Assembly: GCA_035516155.1 (NCBI GenBank) | Contig: DATJAP010000044.1 | Span: 62,001 to 126,000, forward strand | DNA: 64,000 nucleotides | DNA from: JAJYKN01 sp035516155 | GTDB taxonomy: Bacteria; Nitrospirota; UBA9217 | Direction: 5' to 3' | Shown: positions 23,309-32,380 of the stretch, piece after piece | Layout of the letters: the number at the start of each line of letters is the position of its first letter | Numbering within the stretch: position 1 is the stretch's first letter | The notes under the pieces: model-generated | Told to the model about the DNA's origin: nothing | Database searches by the model: none | Seen by the model: only the letters and a program-made list of their open reading frames with translations | Program-made: the position numbers and the translations under genes

Positions 23309-24187
23309 TCAGTGGACATCCGGCGGCGACGGCGCAGTTTCCGCTGCGGGAGGCGGCGGCTCTGCGGGATGGGGCGCCGATGCTGCAGGCGCCGCTTGCT
23401 CTGCCCGTTGCGGCTGCGCGCGTTCTTCAACCGATATTGGCGCAGCCTTCAGTTTCAGAACAAAGGGGATCGGCGCGGCTGCCGGGAATGAATTAAACTG
23501 TTGCTGGTTGTAGCTTATTTTTGCTGTTGGTTCTATCCGGTTAAATAAAAACGTTAGCTCCTTGGCTGTAAGGCTGGCAGAGATCTCCCTCCTGGATTCC
23601 GAAAACTTCATCTTTCGCAGCTTGCTGCGGCCGTGCATGATTTCATTGATCGTAGCTATTGCCGACGTGTTGTTTTCGGGGATGAGTGTAACGATCAGCG
23701 GTTCCAAAGCATGATTCATTGCAGCAACGGACAAGGCCGCAGTCTTTTTCGGTATCGCTGAGTGCGAAGAGGATGCCGTGACGCTTGATGTGGACAAGGG
23801 CAGATTGTCGGCCGCCGCTGTGCTAGAAGGCGCAGTCTTGACTATGCGTTCAATCTCAAGATCGAGCTGTCGCGGAGTCACCTCGTAGTAGTACACAGCA
23901 CCGGCGATCAGCATGATTCCCGTGATCCAGAGCGGTCGATAGAAAACCTTCTTCAGTTTGCCGAGGGTCGAAACGCCTTCCTTCATTTTTCCGATGACCC
24001 CTTCAGGCGCATTGATGTCCTTCAGTATCTGCCGAGTCTCCTCTGCATGCCTGAGACCCTCATACTCCGACCGGCACAAAACGCACTGCGAGAGATGACG
24101 CTCGATCCTTGCACGGCTTGTCGCGAACACATGGCCGTGCAGATATTTCGGCAGCGCTTGCCTAGTCCTTTCACATTCTTTTTTCAT
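23309..24187 (-). CDS. Membrane protein with N-terminal anti-sigma zinc finger (zf-HC2)
   Basis: A 292-residue protein. Residues 1-45 carry a zf-HC2 pattern with C5, H31, C35 and C38 ('RHLSQCVLCRSEYEGL' region), usual for anti-sigma factors. One transmembrane helix lies at about 87-105 ('WITGIMLIAGAVYYYEV'). The extracytoplasmic part is low-complexity Ser/Thr/Ala-rich, then has a segment 'NNTSAIATINEIMHG...SLTAKELTFLFNRIEPTAK' that may be a DUF2275-like domain, and ends in a Pro/Ala/Glu-rich tail. No sigma factor gene lies next to it, so an anti-sigma role is unproven. AGAGGT precedes the ATG. Confidence 0.7.
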   Translation of the reverse strand: MKKECERTRQALPKYLHGHVFATSRARIERHLSQCVLCRSEYEGLRHAEETRQILKDINAPEGVIGKMKEGVSTLGKLKKVFYRPLWITGIMLIAGAVYYYEVTPRQLDLEIERIVKTAPSSTAAADNLPLSTSSVTASSSHSAIPKKTAALSVAAMNHALEPLIVTLIPENNTSAIATINEIMHGRSKLRKMKFSESRREISASLTAKELTFLFNRIEPTAKISYNQQQFNSFPAAAPIPFVLKLKAAPISVEERAQPQRAEQAAPAASAPHPAEPPPPAAETAPSPPDVH

Positions 24188-24283
24188 GGTTGTGACCTCT
24201 GCGCCCCGGCGGCTTCACCTTACCATCCCGCGGGCGTTCAAACGACATCAGGCGTTTTGTTCCATTCCCTTCCGTTCGGCGCA

Positions 24284-25087
24284 TCACACGCCACCCACCC
24301 GCACCTGTTGGGCATGGTGGAGCGAATCGCCGAGAAACCGCTTCCCGATCTTTTCGAAACGCGACGGCAGATCGGTAACATAGAATTTTCTCACGCCCTC
24401 GCCCGGCCCCTCTATGCGCCATTTCAGCTTGTCGAGCACGTCTTCTACCTCTTTGGCCGTTTCCGTGGCTGAATCGATGAGCCTGATATCCGGGTCAACC
24501 GCCCGGGTAATGACTGCTTTGAACAAGGGGTAGTGCGTGCACCCCAGGACGAGTGTATCGATGCCCGTTTTCCGGAGCGGGGCAAGGTATTTACTGGCTA
24601 TGAGCTGCGCCACGTCGTTGTCCGTCCAGCCCTCTTCCGCAAGAGGAACGAAGAGTGGGCAGGCCAGACTGTGGACCTCGACATCCGGCGCCAGCCTTTT
24701 TATTGCAGTCTCGTATGCGCGGCTCGCAATAGTAGCTTCCGTTCCGATGACGCCCAGTTTCCGTGTTCTCGTTGCGGCAACGGCCGCCCGTGCGCCAGGC
24801 TCAAGTACACCGATAATCGGCAAGGGGAATTCCTTCTTCACTGCGTCGAGGCTTATTGCAGACGCCGTATTGCATGCGACGACAAGCATCTTTATCTCCT
24901 GGGAGAGAAGGAACTGCGTGTTCTCAAAGCTGTACCGCGTCACCGTCTCGGCTGAGCGGATACCGTAGGGCACGCGCGCCGTGTCGCCGAGATAGATGAT
25001 GTTCTCCAGCGGCAACTTCGCCACGATTTCCTTGACCACGGTGAGCCCGCCGATGCCGGAATCAAATATGCCGATAGCTTTTTGCAT
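24284..25087 (-). CDS. murI: Glutamate racemase
   Basis: The 267-residue cytoplasmic enzyme makes D-glutamate for peptidoglycan. Family motifs: 'IGIFDSGIGGLTVVKEI', 'IIYLGDTARVPYG', the first catalytic Cys in 'LVVACNTASA', and the second in 'LVLGCTHYPLFK', with the usual 'DSATETAKEV' tail. Length is typical. It belongs to the minus-strand series amiC-gerMN-murI, all tied to cell-wall work, with 107 bp to the GerMN gene. Confidence 0.97.
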   Translation of the reverse strand: MQKAIGIFDSGIGGLTVVKEIVAKLPLENIIYLGDTARVPYGIRSAETVTRYSFENTQFLLSQEIKMLVVACNTASAISLDAVKKEFPLPIIGVLEPGARAAVAATRTRKLGVIGTEATIASRAYETAIKRLAPDVEVHSLACPLFVPLAEEGWTDNDVAQLIASKYLAPLRKTGIDTLVLGCTHYPLFKAVITRAVDPDIRLIDSATETAKEVEDVLDKLKWRIEGPGEGVRKFYVTDLPSRFEKIGKRFLGDSLHHAQQVRVGGV

Positions 25088-25193
25088 GATAAATGAATAC
25101 TGGTATTGAATTTTTCTGTCTTGAGTTCGGCGTCACATTGCCCTGAATACCGAACCCGTGAACAGGAGACTCGAAACACGTGTGTGTATGATG

Positions 25194-25793
25194 CTACGGC
25201 CTTATCAAGTCCATCCTTTTTCCGTACTTTCGTGTCAGGTCTATGTGTCCCGCAAGGGTTCCGGTTTCCCTCCCATTCATGAGAAACACAATCTGTTTAA
25301 TCTCTTCGAAGTTCTGCGTGAGCGTATTTACCATTGCATAAATGGCGAGTTGTTCATCCCAGGCCGACGCTCTCACTGCCTGCTGCTGGTCCGTCGCGAG
25401 ATCGATATAGGCGGTTCCCTGCGAGTCGAGGTAAAAGGCGCGAAGCTTGACGTCCCGCAGCACAGAGGCCTGTACAGCCTGCTGATCTTGAAATAGAGCA
25501 AGAAGAGTTTCCCTGGCCTGGGCCTGCGCGTCGGGCTGCCGCTTTACTGATGCGGGAGAGGCAACAAGCATGCCGTCCTGGGGATAATAAAGCGTAACCG
25601 AGAGCGGTTCGTTGTGGAACGCCGGCTGGATAAGCGGGTACTGGCTCTGCTCCGACTGCCTCGGGACCACAAGCGAGGAAGTCCTGTGGGACCAATAGAA
25701 AAATGCGCCAGCCGCAACGATGAAAACTAGGCCGATGACGATCACGAGCAGCAGCCGGTTGTCCCGGATGGCCCTATCGGTTGTCCATGACAT
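25194..25793 (-). CDS. GerMN-domain membrane-anchored protein
   Basis: About 199 residues. The start ATG 25793 (MSWTTDRAIRDN) overlaps the end of the amidase gene by 20 bp, with GGAGG upstream; the longer frame to 25880 lies inside that gene. One transmembrane helix at about 15-35 ('LLLVIVIGLVFIVAAGAFFYW') precedes a periplasmic GerMN domain: 'LSVTLYYPQDGMLVASP', 'AQARETLLALFQDQQA', 'DSQGTAYIDLATDQQQ' and 'IKQIVFLMNGRETGTLAGHI'. GerMN domains occur in spore germination proteins but are common in non-sporeformers, next to amidases and peptidoglycan genes. A structural or scaffolding role at the wall is likely. Confidence 0.85.
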   Translation of the reverse strand: MSWTTDRAIRDNRLLLVIVIGLVFIVAAGAFFYWSHRTSSLVVPRQSEQSQYPLIQPAFHNEPLSVTLYYPQDGMLVASPASVKRQPDAQAQARETLLALFQDQQAVQASVLRDVKLRAFYLDSQGTAYIDLATDQQQAVRASAWDEQLAIYAMVNTLTQNFEEIKQIVFLMNGRETGTLAGHIDLTRKYGKRMDLIRP

Positions 25794-26802
25794 ACTGCTC
25801 GATCCCTCCGGCGATGGCTTCCGCTGCGCGCGCCCGGTCTTGCCCCATGCCGACCTCGACCATGACGGCAGCCGCATCAACGGCCTTCAGCCCTACAAGA
25901 GGCGCCTGAACAGGCTCTGCACTGTCGTTGCCCGCGAGCAGCCTCGCAATCTTCCTGCCCAGCACTCCGCTCTGCTCCGCATGTGCCGCCTGCTGGCTCC
26001 CCCAAGTCATGTCCCGCTGTTCACTCTCCGATTCATAGCCGATAAAGTCGCCGCTCACTGGTTGGTTTTGAACCATCGAACCGGCCGTTTCATAGACTAG
26101 ATCCTGAATATAGACCCGCGTACCATCAGCCGGAGCCGCATGGATGCTCACAAAAATCGACTCGCCCGCATTGTTGGCCAGGGCCGCACGCTCGTCGAGC
26201 GTGAGTGACAAGTCCCGGTCGCGGGTGAGTACAACCTTGAACCTGTCGGGTTTATGTTGAAGCAGAATTTTCCTCACGGCAAGTGCAAGTTCAAGGTCGA
26301 TGTTTTTTTCAATCCCCTGGCCCGTGAGAAGACCCATGTCCTTGCCGCCGTGTCCAGGATCAAGGACGACTACGATGGGGCGACCGGCTGCAGGTAAGGG
26401 TAGCGCAACGTTCCCGGTCTTCGCGATATCAACCACGATCCGGTCCGGTCCGCGAAGCGTAAAATCCTTCACCTGGCCTGCCGATGCTTCCAGCCTGATC
26501 ACCGCGTAAGTCCTGCCCGCTTCCTCCCAGGGCTCCATACCCGCCACAACGCTGTCATGTATCAAGGGCAAGGGAGACCGGAGGACAAAGGGCCCTTCAT
26601 AGGAGCTCAGCATGATGCTGTGTCCATCCTGGGACCGGGTCAGGACATAAGGCGCTGCCACCTCAACCTCGAACACGATGCGCGTAAATGCCGTGTAGGT
26701 CGAATAACGCACGCCTTTGACAATCAGTCCCTTTTCGGACGCCCCAATGCCGACGGGAAATAGGACGAGAAGAAGAAACAAAATTTTTTTCCATGTCCGC
26801 AT
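25774..26802 (-). CDS. N-acetylmuramoyl-L-alanine amidase (AMIN + Amidase_3)
   Basis: A 342-residue periplasmic enzyme that cuts the amide between MurNAc and the stem peptide during division. A signal peptide (ILFLLLVLFPVGIGAS) leads an AMIN targeting domain to about residue 135, then the catalytic Amidase_3 domain. The zinc ligands and catalytic residues are visible: His in 'VVLDPGHGGKD', Glu in 'NIDLELALAV', His in 'SIFVSIHAAP' and Glu in 'AVMVEVGMGQD'. The usual 'N-SIHAD-N' motif is altered to 'SIHAAPADGT'. It heads the amiC-gerMN-murI group. Its divergent neighbour is dinG. Confidence 0.93.
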   Translation of the reverse strand: MRTWKKILFLLLVLFPVGIGASEKGLIVKGVRYSTYTAFTRIVFEVEVAAPYVLTRSQDGHSIMLSSYEGPFVLRSPLPLIHDSVVAGMEPWEEAGRTYAVIRLEASAGQVKDFTLRGPDRIVVDIAKTGNVALPLPAAGRPIVVVLDPGHGGKDMGLLTGQGIEKNIDLELALAVRKILLQHKPDRFKVVLTRDRDLSLTLDERAALANNAGESIFVSIHAAPADGTRVYIQDLVYETAGSMVQNQPVSGDFIGYESESEQRDMTWGSQQAAHAEQSGVLGRKIARLLAGNDSAEPVQAPLVGLKAVDAAAVMVEVGMGQDRARAAEAIAGGIEQYVMDNR

Positions 26803-26908
26803 AGAAGCAATTATAGTAACATAACGAATAAATTAGTGCAACTAAAAGGGGGCAAAAACCCAAAATAAACGGGGTCATGCAACTAGAATTTGCATTATCA
26901 CCAGCCCC

Positions 26909-28894
26909 GTGTTAATCTACGGGCTCATGAATGCTTTAAAGATCTTCGGCGGATCAGGGATGATCGCTCAGGCCATGAATCGGGCCTACGAGCTCCGGCC
27001 CCAGCAAATCGAGATGGCCAGCGCCGTGGAAAAGGCCCTCTCCACGAAGACACACCTCATTGTCGAAGCGGGAACGGGCGTCGGCAAGAGCCTTGCTTAT
27101 CTCGTACCTCTCATTCTTTGGACGCGCGGCGAGAACAGCCGCGCCGTCGTCGCGACCTATACGAAAGCCCTTCAGCAGCAACTCGTGGGCAAGGACTTGC
27201 CCTTCCTGAAAAACGTGCTTGGTGATTTCCGGTACGCTCTCTGTGTGGGTAGTGAGAACTATCTCTGTATCCGCCGGTTTGACCATCTTCGCACTGGGGA
27301 CCTCTATGAGCAGAACGAACGGGAGCCCCTGAACCGGCTTTTCGAGTGGTCCACCGTGACGAGGACTGGCCTGCGGAGCGAACTCGCCGTCGAACCACCG
27401 CCGGGACTCTGGTCAAAATCCTGCCGCCAGGCCGACCTCTGCTTCGGTAAGGATTGCTCCTATTATCGAGACTGCTTCTACATGAAGGCAAAAGCGATCG
27501 AGCATCAGGCCAATATCCTCGTCGCGAACCACCATCTTTTCTTCGCCGACATGGCGACGAAGGGCAATGTTCTTCCGCAGTACAAGGCAATCGTATTCGA
27601 CGAAGCGCACCAGGTCGAGGATGTGGCCACCGATTATTTGGGCATTGAAATATCAAACTTTTCCGTCCGCTATCTCCTGGACACGCTCCTGAGCCAGCGT
27701 ACGCGCAAAGGCCTGCTTACGCGCCTGGCCGCGCAGGGACCAGAGACTGAGACGCTCCGCGGTATGGTCGACGGTCTGCGGGTTGTCGCGGACAATTTCT
27801 TCCTTAACCTTCACCCCCTTCTCTTGAAGGAGACGGCTGTCAGGATCAGACAGGGTAACATTATTCCGGATATTCTAAGCGAGCCGCTCATGGAACTCGG
27901 CGATGCACTGCTCGTACTCATTGCAGAGTCCCAAGAGGAGGAGATGGAGGTCAAGGCTTTCGCGTCACGAGCCCGGTCTCTTGCATCGGCCGTGCGGATA
28001 AACCTGGGCCAAAACGCCGAAGGTTTCGTGTATTGGGCCGAGCGCGAGAACCAGCGCTACCGGCTCATTGCCTCGCCCATCGACGTCGCCGCAACGCTGC
28101 GGGAGGAACTCTTCGGGAAAACGGACACTGTGGTGCTTACGTCGGCGACGCTCTCTGCCGCGGGGACCTTCACTTATCTGAAAAACCGCCTTGGCCTCGA
28201 CGCGCCCGTGGAGCTCCTGCTCGACTCGCCCTTCGATTTCGAGAACCAGGTTTTACTCTATATCGCGCCAGAACTGGATGATCAGCAGGCTGAAGGGTAT
28301 CAGGAAAAATTCAACGATGAGCTTCGGGCAGTACTGTCCATCACCCAAGGGAGGACCCTGGTACTCTTCACGAGCTACGGCCAGCTGCGGAAAAGTTCGG
28401 AGAAACTGCGGCGGGAGTTGCCGGACATAGGGTTCCTCTGCCAGGGGGAGATGCCTGCTTACCGCCTGATCGAGCAATTTAAAGGAGCGCAGAATGCCGT
28501 TATCATGGGCACGGCGTCCTTTTGGCAGGGGATCGATGTCCCCGGCGATGCACTCCAATGCGTGGTGATCGCTAAACTCCCCTTTGCCGTTCCTGACGAT
28601 CCGATCGTCGAATCGCGCATGGAACGGCTCAAAAACCCCTTCTACGAATACCAGGTCCCGCAGGCAACCCTCCTCTTCCGCCAGGGCTTCGGCAGGCTCA
28701 TCCGCACCAAAACAGACCGCGGCGCCGTCGCAGTCCTCGATTCCCGGATCATGACGAGGAACTACGGCAAATCGTTCCTGAAATCGATCCCGAAGTGCAA
28801 GATCACCGACGACCGGCAGGAGTTCGCACAATTCTTCGACCTCCTCAAAACGGAAGACCATCGCAACCATGCGGCGAAAACAGAGCCCGTCTAA
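26909..28894 (+). CDS. dinG: DinG/XPD-family ATP-dependent DNA helicase
   Basis: A 661-residue superfamily-2 helicase, 5'-3', acting on R-loops, D-loops or stalled forks. Motifs: 'RPQQIEMASAV' (Q-like), Walker A 'VEAGTGVGKSLAYLVPL', the iron-sulfur cluster cysteines in 'YLCIRR' and 'SKSCRQADLCFGKDCSYYRD', Walker B 'IVFDEAHQVEDVA', motif V 'MGTASFWQGIDVPG' and motif VI 'FRQGFGRLIRTKTDRG'. The start is a GTG at 26909; an ATG at 26927 is equally possible, as neither has a good ribosome site. Divergent from the amidase gene. Confidence 0.93.
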   Translation: MLIYGLMNALKIFGGSGMIAQAMNRAYELRPQQIEMASAVEKALSTKTHLIVEAGTGVGKSLAYLVPLILWTRGENSRAVVATYTKALQQQLVGKDLPFLKNVLGDFRYALCVGSENYLCIRRFDHLRTGDLYEQNEREPLNRLFEWSTVTRTGLRSELAVEPPPGLWSKSCRQADLCFGKDCSYYRDCFYMKAKAIEHQANILVANHHLFFADMATKGNVLPQYKAIVFDEAHQVEDVATDYLGIEISNFSVRYLLDTLLSQRTRKGLLTRLAAQGPETETLRGMVDGLRVVADNFFLNLHPLLLKETAVRIRQGNIIPDILSEPLMELGDALLVLIAESQEEEMEVKAFASRARSLASAVRINLGQNAEGFVYWAERENQRYRLIASPIDVAATLREELFGKTDTVVLTSATLSAAGTFTYLKNRLGLDAPVELLLDSPFDFENQVLLYIAPELDDQQAEGYQEKFNDELRAVLSITQGRTLVLFTSYGQLRKSSEKLRRELPDIGFLCQGEMPAYRLIEQFKGAQNAVIMGTASFWQGIDVPGDALQCVVIAKLPFAVPDDPIVESRMERLKNPFYEYQVPQATLLFRQGFGRLIRTKTDRGAVAVLDSRIMTRNYGKSFLKSIPKCKITDDRQEFAQFFDLLKTEDHRNHAAKTEPV

Positions 28895-28991
28895 ATAACG
28901 ATGCGGCCGCTCCTCGTTCTGGATTCGTTGTTCGGCAATAACCGTCTCTTGATTATCGACGTTCAATACAGTAAAATCATCCAGGGACATC

Positions 28992-30719
28992 ATGACTGCG
29001 ATTACGGCACGCGAACTGGAAATCATTCTCGACTCAACCCATGATGGCATTCTCGCCGTCAATGAAGAGGGAATCGTCACACTCTTCAACAAGGCTGCGG
29101 AGCGCATTACCGGCCTCCGGCATGATGACGTCGTCGGCAGGAGCGCGGCCGTCGTCATCCCCAACACCCGCCTCCCAGCCATCCTGAAGGAAGGCAATCC
29201 TGAGATCAACCGTGAACAGAACCTGGGAAACACGATCATCATTACCAGCCGCATGCCACTCCGCAACGAGTCCGGCACGATCATCGGAGCGGTTGCTGTC
29301 TTCCGGGATATCACCGAAATCCGGGGGCTCATGGAGAAGATCACTGGCCTCTGGAATGTGCGAAGCCTGCTCGAGGCTGTTATCGAATCCACGGCTGACG
29401 CCATCTCCGTTGCCGACGAGCACGGGAACAACATCATTGTAAACCCCGCCTACACGCGGATCACCGGCCTTCCGAAAGAAGCGGTCCTCAGCAAGCCGGC
29501 GACCGTAGACATCGCCGAGGGCGAGAGCATGCATCTCAAAGTCCTCCGGAGCGGAAAGCCCGTGCGGAACGTGCGTATGAAGGTGGGCCCGCTAAAAAAA
29601 GAAGTGATCGTGAATGTGGCCCCCATCCGCGTGGAAGGAAAAATCCGTGGCAGCGTGGGAGTGATCCACGACATCTCGGAGATCATCGGACTGACGGAGG
29701 AACTGGCCCACGCACGCAAACTGATCCGCCGCCTTGAAGCGCGTTACACCTGGGATGATATCGTTGGAACGGGCGCCGCCCTTACTCATGCCAAGGAACA
29801 GGCCATGCGCGCGGCAGGAACACCCGCCACCGTGCTGCTCCGCGGCGAAAGCGGGACCGGCAAGGAGCTGTTCGCCCATGCGATCCATAACGCGAGCAGC
29901 AGGAGCAACGGCCAGTTCGTGCGCGTAAACTGCGCGGCGCTTCCTGAGCAGTTGCTCGAAAGCGAACTCTTCGGTTACGAGGAGGGAGCCTTTACCGGCG
30001 CGGCCAGGGGTGGGAAGAGGGGTCTCTTTGAAGAGGCGAGCCGCGGCACGCTCTTCCTGGACGAGATCGGCGACATCACCATGCCCCTACAGAAGAAACT
30101 GCTCCGGGTTCTGCAGGAAAAGGAAATCATGAAAGTCGGCAGCACCCTACCAATACCCGTGGATGTACGTGTCATTGCAGCGACCAATGCAGATCTGGAG
30201 CGAAAGATCAAGGACGGCTCCTTCCGCGAGGACCTTTACTACCGTTTGAACGTGCTGCCCATCGAGATCCCGCCCCTCCGGAGCATCAGGGATGATCTCC
30301 CCCTGATCGCGAATCATGCGCTCATGCGCCTGAACCAGGATTATGGACGGCAGGTGGAGCGGATCACCGGTGAAGCTATGAAAGCACTGCAGGACTATCC
30401 ATGGCCCGGCAATGTGCGCGAGTTGGAGAGCATTATTGGACGGGCCATGATAAACATGAATCCCGCGGAGAAGGTAATCGAGGTGACGCATCTGCCCTTG
30501 TTCGAGTGCGAACGGATCGAGCAGATCATCCCGGGGTCCGAGGGGCCTGTCCTGCCACTGAGCCGGGCGACCGCCGAGGCCGAAAAGACCGCGATCGAGC
30601 GAGCGCTCCATGAAACAGGCGGGAACCGGGAAAAAGCCGCTCAGCTTCTCGGCACGGCGGTACGGAACCTCTATTATAAAATAAAGAAGTACCGGATTAA
30701 AATCCGGGATGATGCCTAG
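28992..30719 (+). CDS. Sigma-54-dependent transcriptional activator (PAS-PAS-AAA-Fis)
   Basis: A 575-residue enhancer-binding protein. Two PAS domains (about 5-115 and 125-240; for example 'STHDGILAVNEEGIVTLFNK' and 'STADAISVADEHGNNIIVNP') precede the AAA domain: Walker A 'LLRGESGTGKELFAHAI', the sigma-54 contact loop 'EEGAFTGAARG', and 'GTLFLDEIGDI'. The C-terminus has a Fis-type HTH, 'GNREKAAQLLGTAVRNLYYK'. An intact GAFTGA means it can open sigma-54 promoters. It lies directly before prpBCD on the same strand, and a -24/-12 promoter precedes prpB, so it is probably the operon's activator, analogous to PrpR though with PAS sensors in place of PrpR_N. The ligand is unknown. Confidence 0.92.
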   Translation: MTAITARELEIILDSTHDGILAVNEEGIVTLFNKAAERITGLRHDDVVGRSAAVVIPNTRLPAILKEGNPEINREQNLGNTIIITSRMPLRNESGTIIGAVAVFRDITEIRGLMEKITGLWNVRSLLEAVIESTADAISVADEHGNNIIVNPAYTRITGLPKEAVLSKPATVDIAEGESMHLKVLRSGKPVRNVRMKVGPLKKEVIVNVAPIRVEGKIRGSVGVIHDISEIIGLTEELAHARKLIRRLEARYTWDDIVGTGAALTHAKEQAMRAAGTPATVLLRGESGTGKELFAHAIHNASSRSNGQFVRVNCAALPEQLLESELFGYEEGAFTGAARGGKRGLFEEASRGTLFLDEIGDITMPLQKKLLRVLQEKEIMKVGSTLPIPVDVRVIAATNADLERKIKDGSFREDLYYRLNVLPIEIPPLRSIRDDLPLIANHALMRLNQDYGRQVERITGEAMKALQDYPWPGNVRELESIIGRAMINMNPAEKVIEVTHLPLFECERIEQIIPGSEGPVLPLSRATAEAEKTAIERALHETGGNREKAAQLLGTAVRNLYYKIKKYRIKIRDDA

Positions 30720-31206
30720 GCCGCCCGCGGAACGTTGAGGGTCTTCTTGTCGTCGGACACCGCAATCACCGGAGTTGCCGTCTTTCCGGAGCTGGTTTTT
30801 GCGTAGGAATAGTCTAAGCTGTGCCGGCCATGACGATGATTTTCGCGATTTTTTCCAGCACTCACCCCACGTTCGGCATTTCGACTATGATAATCGATGC
30901 TTTTGTGTATCTTTTCAGCCCCGATCCTCTCTAGTTTAACGCACTTTCTGCTTTTGCGAAATCGTTCACGAACAGGGGAAACGTCGCGTACCTGCACGGG
31001 TTGCTTGCCGTTTAGCCATATCCGCTTTCCTCCTCTGTATCAAATCTGCCGCCTGCGGGCGGGTAAAAAGCTGCTTTAAGAAATTCGTCTCCAGTAGCTA
31101 ATTCTATTTGATTATAGAAGAAAACAGGCTGCAAGCAGGGGAATAGCATGCTATGCTAAACACTACGCAATCGTCTGCCTGCAATTATTTTCAAAAATGA
31201 AAACCA
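30720..31206. other. Long region between the activator and the prp promoter
   Basis: No gene is supported; a minus-strand frame at 30716-30997 lacks a ribosome site and any recognisable sequence. A 10-bp palindrome TAGCATGCTA lies at about 31144-31153 and might be a protein site. Confidence 0.4.
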
Positions 31207-31241
31207 TTGCACGAGGGCAAGCCAATCATCATTTTGCACGA
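31207..31241 (+). promoter_or_regulatory. Pair of TTGCACGA direct repeats, possible activator sites
   Basis: TTGCACGA occurs at 31207-31214 and 31234-31241, 27 bp apart, 60-95 bp upstream of the sigma-54 promoter. That is where enhancer-binding proteins usually bind. Confidence 0.4.
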
Positions 31242-31300
31242 TATTCTAACTGGCTTTTCATATCAACCAGTTGTCGTTTTCTTTTCTCCAGGCATCTTTC

Positions 31301-31316
31301 TGGAACGATACTTGCT
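31301..31316 (+). promoter_or_regulatory. Sigma-54 (-24/-12) promoter of prpBCD
   Basis: TGGAACG-N4-TTGCT matches the consensus TGGCACG-N4-TTGCA at 10 of 12 defined positions and keeps the essential GG and GC ten bases apart. Transcription would start near 31327, leaving a leader of about 160 bases before prpB. Confidence 0.65.
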
Positions 31317-31489
31317 GGAGATAGTATGCATTGAACATTTCTCGCTGTTTTAGTCATCAAGCGTCCGAAAACCGCTTGACTTCAGAGAGCAAGGAAACAT
31401 ATAGTAGTCCAGCAGACGGTATGAATGCCGACCCGATATCCATCATCAGACGATGGAACGGGGGGACGCGCTTTTCGGGAGGTCTTGAT

Positions 31490-32380
31490 ATGACAAAAGC
31501 AAGTTCAGCCGGCGCCCGATTCCTGGCCGCGCTCAGGGAGGAAAAACCGCTCCAGGTGGTTGGCGCGATCAATGCCTATGCCGCGCGGCTGGCAGAGAGG
31601 AGTGGGTTCAAGGCATTGTATGTATCGGGCGGAGGCGTTGCTGCGAGTTCTCTCGGCCTTCCGGACCTCGGCATCAGCACCATGGACGATGTGCTGACCG
31701 ATGTCCGGCGCATAACGGACAACACCGGCCTCCCAGTGCTCGTGGATATTGACACGGGATGGGGCAGTGCCTTCAACATTGCCAGATCGATCAAGTCCAT
31801 GATAAAGTTCGGCGCAGCCGCAGTCCATATCGAAGACCAAGTTCAAGCAAAACGCTGCGGCCACAGGCCGGGCAAGGCGATTGTGTCGAGGGAAGAGATG
31901 GTGGACCGGATTAAAGCAGCCGTGGATGCCAGGACCGATCCCGATTTTGTCATCATGGCAAGGACCGATGCCATTGCCGTTGAAGGACTCGAAGCAGCCA
32001 TTGACCGGGCGGCTGCCTGCGTCGCGGCAGGCGCTGACATGATATTTCCCGAAGCGGTGAAAGATCTCGCGACGTACAAAAAATTCGCGCAGGCGGTGAA
32101 GGTGCCGATCCTCGCCAATATCACCGAGTTCGGCTCAACGCCGCTCTTTACCGTGGACGAGCTTCGCAGCGCCGATGTGTCCCTTGTGCTCTATCCACTC
32201 TCCGCGTTCCGCGCCATGAGCAAGGCAGCCCTCGCGGTCTACGAAGAGATCAGGACGGAAGGTACGCAGAAGAACGTTATCGACCGCATGCAGACCCGCA
32301 CTGAACTTTACGATTACCTCGGCTACCATGCCTTTGAACAAAAGCTTGATGCAATCTTTTCCAGGGAGGAAAAATCATGA
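31490..32380 (+). CDS. prpB: 2-Methylisocitrate lyase
   Basis: A 296-residue enzyme that splits 2-methylisocitrate into pyruvate and succinate, the last step of the methylcitrate cycle. It belongs to the isocitrate lyase/PEP mutase superfamily: 'GAINAYAARLAERSGFKALY', 'GLPDLGISTMDDVL', Mg-binding 'VLVDIDTGWG', the active-site loop 'QVQAKRCGHRPGKAIV' with the catalytic Cys, and 'ARTDAIAVEGLEAAI'. The ATG at 31490 has GGGAGG eight bases upstream; the longer frame to 31331 crosses the leader. It overlaps prpC by four bases (ATGA), so translation is coupled. Confidence 0.96.
   Translation: MTKASSAGARFLAALREEKPLQVVGAINAYAARLAERSGFKALYVSGGGVAASSLGLPDLGISTMDDVLTDVRRITDNTGLPVLVDIDTGWGSAFNIARSIKSMIKFGAAAVHIEDQVQAKRCGHRPGKAIVSREEMVDRIKAAVDARTDPDFVIMARTDAIAVEGLEAAIDRAAACVAAGADMIFPEAVKDLATYKKFAQAVKVPILANITEFGSTPLFTVDELRSADVSLVLYPLSAFRAMSKAALAVYEEIRTEGTQKNVIDRMQTRTELYDYLGYHAFEQKLDAIFSREEKS

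Noticed and set aside
28253..29437. 394-codon minus frame across dinG and the activator gene
   Set aside because: It overlaps two clear plus-strand genes and encodes low-quality, Ser/Arg-rich sequence.
30716..30997. 93-codon minus frame downstream of the sigma-54 activator
   Set aside because: No ribosome site, no recognisable sequence, and it overlaps the activator's stop.
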